Positions 41,353 to 49,279 of a DNA stretch of 64,000 bases are shown here, piece by piece. The stretch spans positions 36,071 through 100,070 of the forward strand of contig DATCMB010000004.1 of the NCBI GenBank assembly GCA_036563615.1, written 5' to 3'. The position numbers and the translations under genes were made by a program. The notes beneath the pieces were generated by a model. That model was not told the origin of the DNA, ran no database searches, and saw nothing but the letters and a program-made list of their open reading frames with translations. How positions within the stretch are numbered: the stretch's first letter is position 1; each line of letters starts with the position of its first letter. Source of the DNA: Candidatus Binatia bacterium. GTDB taxonomy: Bacteria; Desulfobacterota; Binatia; UBA12015.

Positions 41353-41387
41353 TCCTGACACCTGTCAGGAATCGTTGACACGTGTCA
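41353..41387. promoter_or_regulatory. tandem TetR-type operator
   Basis: Two near-identical palindromes of the form TGACA-N2-TGTCA at 41356-41367 and 41376-41387. The first extends to an 8-base arm on each side (TCCTGACA-CC-TGTCAGGA); the second is TGACACGTGTCA. Their centres are 20 bases apart, close to two helical turns, so two dimers could bind one face. They lie between the divergent SDR and TetR starts and overlap the TetR -35 box. Confidence 0.8.
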
Positions 41388-41403
41388 GCGGCGGCGCTAG
41401 GCC
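41375..41403 (+). promoter_or_regulatory. promoter of the TetR-type gene
   Basis: TTGACA (41375-41380), 17-base spacer, TAGGCC (41398-41403). The -35 box lies inside the second operator palindrome, so the regulator should repress itself. The predicted transcript starts about two bases before the ATG at 41412: a leaderless message. Confidence 0.55.
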
Positions 41404-41411
41404 CTACCCCG

Positions 41412-42020
41412 ATGCAGCCCTGGACGCCGCAGCAGCTCGTCCGCCCGCGCAAGGGCGACCGCACGCGCGAGCGCCTCTACCAGGCGGCGCTCGACGAGTT
41501 CCGCGCGGTCGGCTTCGAGAACGCGAGCGTCGGGCAGATCGCGAGCCGCGCCGGCACCTCGCGCGCCGCCTTCTACTTCCACTTCCCCTGCAAGGAAGCG
41601 GTGCTGCTCGACCTGCAGTGGCGGATGGAGGTCGACATCGTCGAGCGCACGCGCGCAAGCGCGACGCTGCGCGAGTTCCTCACCGCGCTCGTCGACGCGC
41701 TGATCGCCTCCGAGGAGATCCTCGCGTCGCGCGATCTCATGCGCGACATGCTGAGCGTCTACATCCGCCCGCCGGCGGGGCTCGACCTGAGCACGCAGCC
41801 GTTTCCGCTGCTCAACGAGGTCGGACGCCGCTTCGCCCTCGCGAAGGAGCGCGAGCTGCGCGTCGGGCTCGACCCGGCGCAGGCGACCGACATCTTCTTG
41901 ACGAGTCTCTTCGGCGCGCTCGTGTCGTGGTCCGTTCCGCTCGCGAGCCGGCGTGACGACCTGCTGCAGCTCGCCGCCCTCTTCCTCGCCGACGCGCCGG
42001 AGGCGTCGCCCGCGAGCTGA
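41412..42020 (+). CDS. TetR/AcrR-family transcriptional regulator
   Basis: A 202-residue repressor. The N-terminal DNA-binding domain runs from RTRERLYQAALDEFRAVGFENASVGQIASRAGTSRAAFYFHFPCKEAVL (read in parts), with the recognition helix in TSRAAFYFHF. The C-terminal ligand domain is helical and not assignable to a known effector class. ATG 41412 is favoured over an in-frame GTG at 41382, which lies within the operator. Targets are probably its own gene, the divergent SDR/GH5 operon and, through read-through, the MMPL exporter gene that begins 16 bases downstream. Such regulators usually sense the molecule their exporter moves. Confidence 0.92.
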   Translation: MQPWTPQQLVRPRKGDRTRERLYQAALDEFRAVGFENASVGQIASRAGTSRAAFYFHFPCKEAVLLDLQWRMEVDIVERTRASATLREFLTALVDALIASEEILASRDLMRDMLSVYIRPPAGLDLSTQPFPLLNEVGRRFALAKERELRVGLDPAQATDIFLTSLFGALVSWSVPLASRRDDLLQLAALFLADAPEASPAS

Positions 42021-42036
42021 AACCGAAGGAAGTACC

Positions 42037-44361
42037 TTGGAGACCTACGCCCGCTTTCTCGTCCGCCGCGCCTGGCTGGTGCTCGGCGCGGTCGCGCTCG
42101 TGACCGTCTGGATCGCGCTCGGCCTCCGCGAGCTGCGCACCGACTTCGACGTCGAGTCGAGCCTGCCCAAGGGCCATCCCTTCGTCGAGATCGACAAGAC
42201 GATCCGCGAGCAGTTCGGCGGACGCCACACGGTCATCGCGCTGATGGTGCCGCGCGACGGCGGCGACGTCTGGCGCACCGAGATCCTCGAGACGGTGCGC
42301 GACGCGACGCTGCTCGCGCTGCGCATGGACGACGTCATCGCGCAGAACGTCGTCAGCCTCGCGTCGCCGAACGTGCGCGCGATCGAGGACGTCGGCGGCA
42401 CGCTGAACGTCGACCTGGTGATGCGCGACCCGCCGCAGACGCCGGAGGAGATCGCGGCGCTGCGGGCCAAGGTCGAGGCCGATCCGCAGCTCGAGGGCAT
42501 GGTGGTGACGCCGGACCAGCGCGCCGCGGTGCTCGTGTTCGACTTCTGGGAGGACGCCGAGCGCAACGAGATGGCGCAGCGCGCGCTCGCGATCGCCGAG
42601 GAGCTGCGCGACCGTCCGGTCGACTTCTACTTCGCCGGCGAGCCGATGCTGTCGCTGACCGACGTCGAGCAGTCCAAGGAGGTCGGGCGTCGGATCCCGA
42701 TCACCTTCGCGGTGATCGCAGTCATGCTGCTGATCTCGTTCCGCAACGTCCAGGGCATGCTGATCCCGATGCTGACCGCGGCGCTCAGCACCGTCTGGGG
42801 GCTCGGGCTCATGGGCCACACCGGCATCGTGATCGACTCCTGGAACGTCGCCACGCCGATCCTGCTGATCGCGATCGCGGCCGGGCACTCGGCGCAGATG
42901 CTCAAGCGCTACAGCGAGGAGGTGGCGCGCCTCGGCGACAACCGCGAGGCGGTGGTCGCCTCGACGGTGGCGATGGGTCCAGTGATGATCGCGGCGGGCG
43001 GTGTCGCGGCGCTCGGCTTCGCGTCGCTGGTGCTGACCGGCATCCCGGCGATCGTCGGCTTCGGTCTGTCGTGCGCGTACGGCATCGCGAGCGCCGTGAT
43101 CCTCGAGATGACCTTCATCCCGGCGCTGCGCACCGTGCTGCCCGCGCCGCGCGTGCGCACCTCGAGCACCGGTCCGACGGCGCGGCTCCTCGCGATGCTC
43201 GAGTCCGCGATCCTCGCGAACCGCGGGCGCTCGGTGCTGATCGCGACGGCGATCGCGCTCGTCGTCGCGATCATCGGCGCGCTGCAGATCCGCACCTACG
43301 GCCCGACCAGCGAGTACATGGCGCGCGGCAGCCTGCCACGCCACCACCTCGAGGAGATCAAGCGCCACTTCCCGGGCACGGTGACGATGAACGTGCTCTA
43401 CGAGGGTCCGCCCGACAGCGTCAAGAACATCGCGGTGCTGAAGCACATGGACGCGCTGCGGGCCGAGCTCGAGAAGGACCCGCTCGTCTGGCGCACGGCG
43501 TCGCTGGTCGACCTGGTCAAGATGCTGCACAAGACCTTCAACCCAGAGGCGCCGGTCCCCTACTCCCTGCCCGACGACCAGGAGCTGGTCTCGCAGCTCA
43601 TCTTCCTCGGCGACTCGCCCGCCTTCGAGCGCTTCATCGACCGCGGCTACACGAAGTCGCTGCTGATCGCGTACCTGCGCGACGACGACTCGGCGCTCGT
43701 CGGTCCGCTCGTGCGCCGCGCGCAGGAATGGCTCGCGGCGAACCCGCCGCCGGAGGGCGAGCGCGTGCTGATCGCGGGCGGCGTCGGGCCGACGGTGCTC
43801 GCGGTGAACGAGCACACGACGCACAGCAAGGTGATCAACATGCTGATCGTCCTGCTGACGATCTACGCCGTGTCGTCGGTCGTGCTGCGCTCGCCGCTCT
43901 CGGGGGTCTACGTCGTCACGCCGATCGTGCTGAGCCTCGTGCTGCTCTTCGGCATGCTCGGCTGGACCGGAATCCGCCTCGACATGGGCTCGTCGACGAT
44001 CCTCGCGATGGCCGCGGGCATCGGCGCCGACTACGCGATCTACTTCCTCTACCGCCTGCGCGAGGAGCACTCGCGGGTCGACGACGACGCGGCGGCCCTG
44101 CATGCCGCCATGCAGACCTCGGGTCGCGCCGTGGTGTTCGTCGCGTCGAGCATCGCCGCCGGCTTCGCGGTGATGGGCCTCGGCTCGGACTTCTTCGGGC
44201 TGCGGCTGTTCGGCACGCTGATGCCGACCGCGATGGTGATCTCGTGCATCGCGTCGCTCGCCGTGATGCCGGTGCTCGTGCTGCGCACGCGTCCCGCGTT
44301 CGTCTTCGGACCGCGCTTCACGCGCGCCGAGGCGACGACCGCCGCCGCGACCGGCGCCTGA
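42037..44361 (+). CDS. MMPL/RND-family exporter
   Basis: A 774-residue inner membrane transporter with the two-fold RND layout: helix 1 near 13-33, periplasmic domain 1 (VESSLPKGHPFVEIDKTIREQFGG in parts), helices about 220-370, periplasmic domain 2 (YMARGSLPRHHLEEIKRHFPG in parts), then helices from about 605-760. MAAGIGADYAIYFLYRL supplies the proton-relay Asp region. Start is a TTG preceded by GAAGGAAG; no ATG gives a complete first helix. It is probably co-transcribed with the TetR gene, giving a regulator-exporter unit for a hydrophobic or lipid substrate. It lacks the nucleotide-binding tail of the 35405 exporter. Confidence 0.9.
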   Translation: METYARFLVRRAWLVLGAVALVTVWIALGLRELRTDFDVESSLPKGHPFVEIDKTIREQFGGRHTVIALMVPRDGGDVWRTEILETVRDATLLALRMDDVIAQNVVSLASPNVRAIEDVGGTLNVDLVMRDPPQTPEEIAALRAKVEADPQLEGMVVTPDQRAAVLVFDFWEDAERNEMAQRALAIAEELRDRPVDFYFAGEPMLSLTDVEQSKEVGRRIPITFAVIAVMLLISFRNVQGMLIPMLTAALSTVWGLGLMGHTGIVIDSWNVATPILLIAIAAGHSAQMLKRYSEEVARLGDNREAVVASTVAMGPVMIAAGGVAALGFASLVLTGIPAIVGFGLSCAYGIASAVILEMTFIPALRTVLPAPRVRTSSTGPTARLLAMLESAILANRGRSVLIATAIALVVAIIGALQIRTYGPTSEYMARGSLPRHHLEEIKRHFPGTVTMNVLYEGPPDSVKNIAVLKHMDALRAELEKDPLVWRTASLVDLVKMLHKTFNPEAPVPYSLPDDQELVSQLIFLGDSPAFERFIDRGYTKSLLIAYLRDDDSALVGPLVRRAQEWLAANPPPEGERVLIAGGVGPTVLAVNEHTTHSKVINMLIVLLTIYAVSSVVLRSPLSGVYVVTPIVLSLVLLFGMLGWTGIRLDMGSSTILAMAAGIGADYAIYFLYRLREEHSRVDDDAAALHAAMQTSGRAVVFVASSIAAGFAVMGLGSDFFGLRLFGTLMPTAMVISCIASLAVMPVLVLRTRPAFVFGPRFTRAEATTAAATGA

Positions 44362-44409
44362 CGCGACGCACCCGGCGCGTCTGACGCATCGCACCTGACG
44401 CGACGCACC
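44357..44409. repeat. short direct repeats after the exporter gene
   Basis: The 16-mer CCTGACGCGACGCACC occurs exactly at 44357-44372 and 44394-44409; a diverged copy, CTGACGCATCGCACC, lies between them at 44381-44395. The array begins at the exporter stop codon. It may have arisen by local duplication. Confidence 0.8.
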
Positions 44410-44875
44410 GCCGAGCGCAAGGGATCGGCGGCGTGCGACGTTCGTTGCTCGGGTGGTGACGCGCAACGTCGTCGCACGGCCGCGCCTCGGCGCGTCCGCT
44501 CGCGCATTCGTCGTTGACGAACCGGCCTCCGTTCAGGTTCTCTGGCGGAACCACGACCACGCACCGGTGGCCGGCGAGCGCGCCGGTCGCAGCACGGGCA
44601 TGCAATGGATGCCTCTCAGGATCTTCCGAACGCCTTCCTCCGGGCCCATCGCCTCGCCGGTCGTCGCGTCGGGAGCGCTCGCGGGCACGGTCGTCCGATC
44701 GTCGCGGAGCGCGAGCCCGGCCGGGACGACGGCACGAGCGATCGCACGTCTCACGCAGCGCGGCAGACGCTCTTATGCTTGACACCACCTGCAGAAATGT
44801 CGCATGGTGGCTGTAGCTTGTTCCAGCGGCGCCAGCGTCGGCGCGCGATGTCCGCATGAGAGCGCCGATCGGACC
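44410..44875. other. non-coding stretch before the peptide/Omp85 unit
   Basis: About 470 bases without a supported gene. A 109-codon frame (44453-44782) has no ribosome binding site and no coding character. At 44779-44784 there is a perfect TTGACA with a weak CATGGT 18 bases later, a possible housekeeping promoter for the downstream unit. No RNA gene recognised. Confidence 0.5.
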
Positions 44876-44891
44876 TGGCACGGATGGTGCT
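44876..44891 (+). promoter_or_regulatory. sigma-54-type promoter of the peptide/Omp85 unit
   Basis: TGGCACG-GATG-GTGCT: perfect -24 element, GG-N10-GC spacing, and a single mismatch to TTGCW at -12. The transcript would start near 44902, just before GGAGG (44905-44909) and the ATG at 44915. Binding sites for an activator are not evident upstream. Confidence 0.6.
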
Positions 44892-44914
44892 CGAGCCCCC
44901 CGCCGGAGGGTTCG

Positions 44915-44992
44915 ATGCGCTATCTGGTTGCGGGGCTGCTGGGCGTGCCGGGGGCGGTCATCCTGGTGTGGATGGCGATCGAAGGCTGCTGA
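44915..44992 (+). CDS. 25-residue hydrophobic peptide
   Basis: A 25-codon frame preceded by GGAGGG five bases upstream. The product is MRYLVAGLLGVP followed by GAVILVWMAIEGC: one basic residue near the N-terminus, a single hydrophobic helix of about 18 residues and a terminal Cys. It ends one base before the GTG of the Omp85-like gene, so translation of the latter may depend on it. It could be a membrane microprotein or simply a coupling leader. Short length makes it easy to miss; I rate it plausible because start, binding site, promoter and spacing all agree. Confidence 0.6.
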   Translation: MRYLVAGLLGVPGAVILVWMAIEGC

Positions 44993-44993
44993 C

Positions 44994-46280
44994 GTGCGGG
45001 AGCGGCGTCGTGGACGACGCGCGTCCCGGCCCTCGTCGACGGCGCTCGCAACCCTGCTCGCGGTCGTAGCCGCGCTGCTCTTCGGCTTCGTCGTCCCCCG
45101 CCCGGCGCGCGCGATCGATCGCCTCGAAGCGGACGAGACCATCTCGCAGCTTCTCGTGACCGCGCCGCCCGGCGAAGCGGAGCTCGAGGACACCGCCGAG
45201 CGCCGACGCTGGGCGATCCTGCCGCAGATCGGCTTCGGTCCCGACACCGGCGTGCTCGGCGGGCTCAAGTTCACGAACCGCAACCTGCTCGGCTCGGGCG
45301 CGACGCTCGACGTCGACGGCATCTACGCGATCGAGGGCCAGCAGGCGCTCGAGATCCAGTTCGGCTCGCCGTTCCTGCTCGAGAACCGGATGCTGCTGCT
45401 CGCGCGCACGTACTACGCGTACGATCCGCAGCAGGAGTTCTTCGGCCTCGGCAACAACGACCAGGGCCCCGAGCCGGCGTCGACCAACGGCATCCAGGAC
45501 ATCGGCGGCAGCATCACCGCCGGCTGGCGGCTCTACGAGCGGCTCTCGCTCAACGCGCAGATGACGATCCGCAACGTCGTCATCACGGACGGGCGCCGCA
45601 AGGGCGACATCCCGTTCACGCGCGAGCGCTTCCCCGACCTGCCCGGCATCGACGGCGGCACGGTGGTGCCGTTCGGGCTGTCGCTGGTCTGGAACAACCG
45701 CGACGACCTCTTGCGTCCGACGCGCGGCTGGCGCGCGATCCTCAAGGTGCTGCACGCGAACCCGTCGCTCGGCAGCGACTTCGAGTACTCGCAGTTCATC
45801 GTCGACCTCGGCTACCTGCGCACCTTCTTCGACGGCAACCTGACCTTCGCCGCACGCTTCAACGGCGAGTACATCCAGTCGCCGGACGAGCAGACGCCGT
45901 TCTGGGAGCTCACCGAGCTCGGCGGCGACGACACCCTGCGCGGCTTCTTCCCGAACCGCTTCCTCGGCACGTCGCGCGTGCTGGTCAACACCGAGATCCG
46001 CTTCCCGATCGTCGACTTCGACTTCTTCGACCTGTGGCGGGTCGAGATCGACGGCGTCCTCTTCGGCGACGGCGGGCGCGTCTTCATCTCCGACGAGGAG
46101 CTGCGCGACGAGTTCAGCATCGACGACGACCTGCTCGAGCGCATCATCGACGACTTCCAGTACGACTACGGCGGCGGCTTCCGCATCAAGCTCGCCGACG
46201 CGCTGGTCGCGCGCATCGACGTCGGCTTCAGCGACGAGGAGACGGGTCTGGTGTACCTGGAATTCGGCCAGACGTTCTGA
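44994..46280 (+). CDS. Omp85/BamA-like outer-membrane beta-barrel protein
   Basis: A 428-residue exported protein: basic N-terminus, hydrophobic signal (TALATLLAVVAALLFGFVV) and an early Ala-rich cleavage site. The mature part is a 16-strand-like barrel of the bacterial surface antigen (Omp85 C-terminal) type. Evidence includes FGPDTGVLGGLKFTNRNLLG, alternating aromatic strands, the GGDDTLRGFFPNRFLG segment with the RGF motif of lid loop 6, and a final strand ending VYLEFGQTF with a terminal Phe, the usual assembly signal. POTRA domains are absent, as in patatin-associated and other short relatives. It probably inserts in the outer membrane as a channel or lipid-handling barrel. Its end overlaps the convergent phospholipase gene by 53 bases. 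Confidence 0.85.
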   Translation: MRERRRGRRASRPSSTALATLLAVVAALLFGFVVPRPARAIDRLEADETISQLLVTAPPGEAELEDTAERRRWAILPQIGFGPDTGVLGGLKFTNRNLLGSGATLDVDGIYAIEGQQALEIQFGSPFLLENRMLLLARTYYAYDPQQEFFGLGNNDQGPEPASTNGIQDIGGSITAGWRLYERLSLNAQMTIRNVVITDGRRKGDIPFTRERFPDLPGIDGGTVVPFGLSLVWNNRDDLLRPTRGWRAILKVLHANPSLGSDFEYSQFIVDLGYLRTFFDGNLTFAARFNGEYIQSPDEQTPFWELTELGGDDTLRGFFPNRFLGTSRVLVNTEIRFPIVDFDFFDLWRVEIDGVLFGDGGRVFISDEELRDEFSIDDDLLERIIDDFQYDYGGGFRIKLADALVARIDVGFSDEETGLVYLEFGQTF

Positions 46281-48465
46281 ACCAGCCGAGCCAGGACCAG
46301 CGGCGGCGCACGCGGTGCGGACGCTCGTCGGGCGCCACGCCCATCACGCGGCGCTCGAGCCAGCGTCCGCCGAAGAACAGCGCGACGATCACGAGCGCGA
46401 GCAGCAGCACGTTGGTCGCGCCCGGCTGGCGCACCGTGCGCAGCAGCTGCTCCGCGAACACCGCCGCGCCGACGATGCCGGGCAGCATCCCGAGCGCGGT
46501 GCCGGCGAGGAAGTCGCGCAGCCGGATCTGCGCCGCGCCGGCGGCGAGGTTCACCACGGCGAACGGCGCGAGCGGCAGCATGCGCACGACGGTCATCACC
46601 AGCACGCCGTGACGCGAGAGCCGGCTGCCGATCTTCGACAGCCGATGTCCGAAGAGGCTCCGCACGCGATCACGTCCGAGCGACACGCCGAGCGCGTAGC
46701 CCGCGCCGGCGCTCGCGAGCGAGCCGAGCAGCGCGTACAGCGCGCCGAGCGGCGCACCGAAGGCCGCCGTCGTCGCGACGATGAGCAACGTGACCGGCAC
46801 GAGCAGCACGCCGCCCACGACGAACAGGCCGACCACGATCGGCGGCGCGTACGGGCTGCGCGCGAACGGCGTCAAGCGTCCCACGAGCTCCGCCGGATCG
46901 AACCAGTCGCGCAGCGGCGTCCACGCCCAGGTGGCGGCGATCGCCAGCACCACCGCCGCGCCGACGTAGAGCGGCCAGCGTCGCGGCAGCACGGGCTCGA
47001 GCGGCGCGACCATCTCCTGCAGCTCGTCGGCCGGGATCGGCCGCTCGCTGTCGAACACCGCCGCCGCGTCGACGAGGCTGTCCATCCACGGCGCGACCTC
47101 GTCGTCGATCGGCACCAGCGTGCGCGCGCCGCCGCGCAGCTTCTCGACCGTCGCCCCGAGCGATCCGCTGCGCGCGAGCTCCTCGTCGACGCGACCCGGC
47201 GGCACGCCGAGGTGCTCACCGAGCAGCTCACAGAGGAGCTTGCGCGCCGCGCGTCCCACGCGCCCGTCGCCCGCGTCCTCGATCGCCAGGTCGCACTCCG
47301 TGTCGAGGCCCATCGAGCGGTTGTTCAGGTTGGCCGAGCCGATGCGGATCAGGGTGTCGTCGACGATCATCAGCTTGGCGTGCACGTTGAGACGCGCGTC
47401 ACCGAGGTCCGGCACCGTCGGGTGGTAGATGTGGAACCGACCGTGCGGGTCGTTGTCGCGGATGCGGCCGACGAGGCGCGCGCGCAGCGCGCCCATCGTC
47501 GTCTCCTCGAGCCAGCCCGCGCACTTGCTCGGGCCGACCACGACGACCTCCGGGCCGTCCGGTTCGCGCAGCCTGCGGATCAAGGCGTCGCCCACGGCGG
47601 CCGACGTCAAGTATTGATTCTCGACGTAGATCCAGCGCTCCGCCGCGGCGATCGCGTCGACGTAGAGCTCCTCGATCTCGCGCACCTCGGGCCGCCCCTG
47701 GTAGGCGGGCTGCGTGCGCGCGATCGCGACGTCGACGTCCTCGAGAGCGGGCTCGACCTCGGGCGGCCACGGCTCGCTGCGTGCGCGCACCGGACGCGGC
47801 AGCCGCCGCCCGGTCGCGCAGCGCCAGCGCTCGCGCACCAGGTCGCCGATCGCCGCCGCGATCGGACCTTCGACCATCATCTGGACGTCGTGCACCGGCG
47901 GGAACGGCGTGCCGCGCGCGTCGGTGCGACGCGGGTCGTCGGCGCGGTGCTCGCGGGTGTCCCAGCGTTCGGCCGCGATGTCCATGCCGCCGACGAACGC
48001 GACGCGATCGTCGACCACGACGATCTTCTGGTGGTGCGAGGCGCCGATCGGACAGCACGGGTCGAGGCGGAAGTGGAAGCGCCGCGGCATCTGCCACGCG
48101 AAGCGATACGCCGGCAGCAGCTCGCGGTCGCCCGCATAGAGCATCGGGAAGTCCCAGTCGAGGACGTTGACGTGCAGCGTGCGCCGGCGCTCGAGCACGC
48201 AGCGGAGAAACGACGCGAGCTGCGCCGGCAGCTCCGAGCCGCGTCCGCCGTGCCAGAGCTGCGTGCCGCCGTTGAAGTCCCAGCCGACGATCAGCACGGA
48301 ACGGCGCGCGCGCTCGACCGCGTCCGCGAAGGCGGCGAAGTACGCCTCGGCGTCGATCAGGAACGCGACGCGGGTCGCGCGCTCGACGCGCCAGCAGTTG
48401 CGCCCGGGCTCGAGAACGGCGCTCGACTCGGGAAGCCGGCGCGCACCCTCTTGCCTCGCGCTCAT
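46228..48465 (-). CDS. phospholipase D-like protein fused to a VTT (DedA-like) membrane domain
   Basis: A 745-residue fusion. The N-terminal half carries two HKD motifs: HHQKIVVVDDRVAFVGGMDIAA near residue 142 (in parts) and HAKLMIVDDTLIRIGSANLNNRS near residue 358 (in parts), so a complete PLD active site with phosphatidylserine/cardiolipin synthase-like spacing. From about residue 490 a VTT/SNARE-associated membrane domain follows (YVGAAVVLAIAATWAW, ALLGSLASAGAGYALGVSLG, VRMLPLAPFAVVNLAAGA). PLD-VTT fusions are known in proteobacteria and probably act on or move phospholipids in the inner membrane. Start at 48465 chosen because the upstream extension lacks coding character. Confidence 0.9.
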   Translation of the reverse strand: MSARQEGARRLPESSAVLEPGRNCWRVERATRVAFLIDAEAYFAAFADAVERARRSVLIVGWDFNGGTQLWHGGRGSELPAQLASFLRCVLERRRTLHVNVLDWDFPMLYAGDRELLPAYRFAWQMPRRFHFRLDPCCPIGASHHQKIVVVDDRVAFVGGMDIAAERWDTREHRADDPRRTDARGTPFPPVHDVQMMVEGPIAAAIGDLVRERWRCATGRRLPRPVRARSEPWPPEVEPALEDVDVAIARTQPAYQGRPEVREIEELYVDAIAAAERWIYVENQYLTSAAVGDALIRRLREPDGPEVVVVGPSKCAGWLEETTMGALRARLVGRIRDNDPHGRFHIYHPTVPDLGDARLNVHAKLMIVDDTLIRIGSANLNNRSMGLDTECDLAIEDAGDGRVGRAARKLLCELLGEHLGVPPGRVDEELARSGSLGATVEKLRGGARTLVPIDDEVAPWMDSLVDAAAVFDSERPIPADELQEMVAPLEPVLPRRWPLYVGAAVVLAIAATWAWTPLRDWFDPAELVGRLTPFARSPYAPPIVVGLFVVGGVLLVPVTLLIVATTAAFGAPLGALYALLGSLASAGAGYALGVSLGRDRVRSLFGHRLSKIGSRLSRHGVLVMTVVRMLPLAPFAVVNLAAGAAQIRLRDFLAGTALGMLPGIVGAAVFAEQLLRTVRQPGATNVLLLALVIVALFFGGRWLERRVMGVAPDERPHRVRRRWSWLGWFRTSGRIPGTPDPSPRR

Positions 48466-48589
48466 CGTGGGAGGTTCCGAGGCGACGTGAGGAAGGAGGA
48501 CGCGCGCGGATGCACGCCCTCCGCCCGATGTCGCCCGCGCGACTCCCACGGCTTCGTGTCCGCAGCCAGGGGCCGCGCCGTGTGCGCGC

Positions 48590-49120
48590 TCACTCCGGGA
48601 TCACGACGACCGAGCGCTCTTCGCGGATCACGTCCATGCCGAGCGGCTGCTCGACGACGGTCGTGACCGTCCGCGACGGTGCGGGCTCCACCACCACGCC
48701 AGGACGCGACGTCGTCGTGCGCTCGACGACCGTCGACGACGAGTCGCCGTCGGTGTCGCGCACGGTCTCGACCTGGCGCGAGGTGACGACGGCGCCCTGC
48801 GCGAAGCGCGCCTCGCCGCGCGCCTCCGCGAGCTGCGCCTCCGCGCGTGCGAGCTCGGCGAGGTAGCGCGCGTCCTCGTAGTCGCCGTTCGACATCGCCT
48901 GGCGCGCGAGCGCGAGCTTGTCCTCCGCCGAGCGCAGCTCGACGGGCGCGTAGTGGTACGCCTTGGTGTCGCTCTGTGCGAGCTGCACCGCATGCTCCGC
49001 CGCCGCCATCTCGGCGAGCGGGCGGCGCGTCGCGGCGCAGGCCACCATGCTGCCGGCGAGCGCGAGCACCAGGCCGACGCGGACGACATTTGCGAAACTA
49101 CCGATGGGTCGACGCTTCAT
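48590..49120 (-). CDS. DUF4398-like lipoprotein
   Basis: A 176-residue lipoprotein. The signal ends with VLALAGSMVACAATRRP, a lipobox with Cys near residue 27. The middle is a helical DUF4398-type segment: MAAAEHAVQLAQSDTKAYHYAPVELRSAEDKLALARQAM (in parts), typical of envelope lipoproteins near OmpA or BON genes. The tail is rich in Thr/Val/Arg with a repeated VVVEP-like pattern. GGAGAACG lies upstream of the ATG at 49120. A sigma-54-like element at 49188-49173 and a hairpin at 49198-49215 behind the AI-2E gene suggest it is transcribed independently. The phospholipase gene follows 124 bases downstream in the same direction. Confidence 0.83.
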   Translation of the reverse strand: MKRRPIGSFANVVRVGLVLALAGSMVACAATRRPLAEMAAAEHAVQLAQSDTKAYHYAPVELRSAEDKLALARQAMSNGDYEDARYLAELARAEAQLAEARGEARFAQGAVVTSRQVETVRDTDGDSSSTVVERTTTSRPGVVVEPAPSRTVTTVVEQPLGMDVIREERSVVVIPE

Positions 49121-49172
49121 TTTCGTTCTCCGCTTGCGGCCGCGCGTGCGGCGCGCCGATGCGTCGAACGGT

Positions 49173-49188
49173 CGCAAGGCCCGTGCCT
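49173..49188 (-). promoter_or_regulatory. sigma-54-type promoter of the DUF4398 gene
   Basis: On the minus strand: AGGCACG-GGCC-TTGCG. GG-N10-GC spacing is exact, GGCACG and TTGC match consensus, and only the first and last bases differ. Start predicted near 49162, giving a 42-base leader before the ATG at 49120. Confidence 0.6.
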
Positions 49189-49197
49189 CGTGATCCG

Positions 49198-49215
49198 CGC
49201 GTGCGAGCGCACGCG
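49198..49215. terminator. stem-loop after the AI-2E-type gene
   Basis: CGCGTGC-GAGC-GCACGCG, a seven-base stem with a four-base loop, 65 bases beyond the stop at 49280 on the minus strand and immediately before the sigma-54-like promoter of the next gene. No T-tract. Confidence 0.45.
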
Positions 49216-49279
49216 GGCAGCGACCGAACGGCGCGCAGCGCGAGCAGGACTTACAAGCGGTTCGGAAGAAACGACCGCT

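Noticed and set aside
41812..44466. 884-codon leftward frame opposite the MMPL exporter.
   Set aside because: Composition is Arg/His/Asp-rich, without membrane helices or motifs; it is the shadow of the exporter's codon bias.
44453..44782. 109-codon frame upstream of the Omp85 unit.
   Set aside because: No ribosome binding site, no signal or domain, and base use at third positions does not resemble the neighbouring genes.
44779..44808. TTGACA with a weak CATGGT as the promoter for the peptide/Omp85 unit.
   Set aside because: The -10 matches only half the consensus and lies more than 100 bases from the start; the sigma-54-like element at 44876 fits better. Kept only as a possible second promoter.
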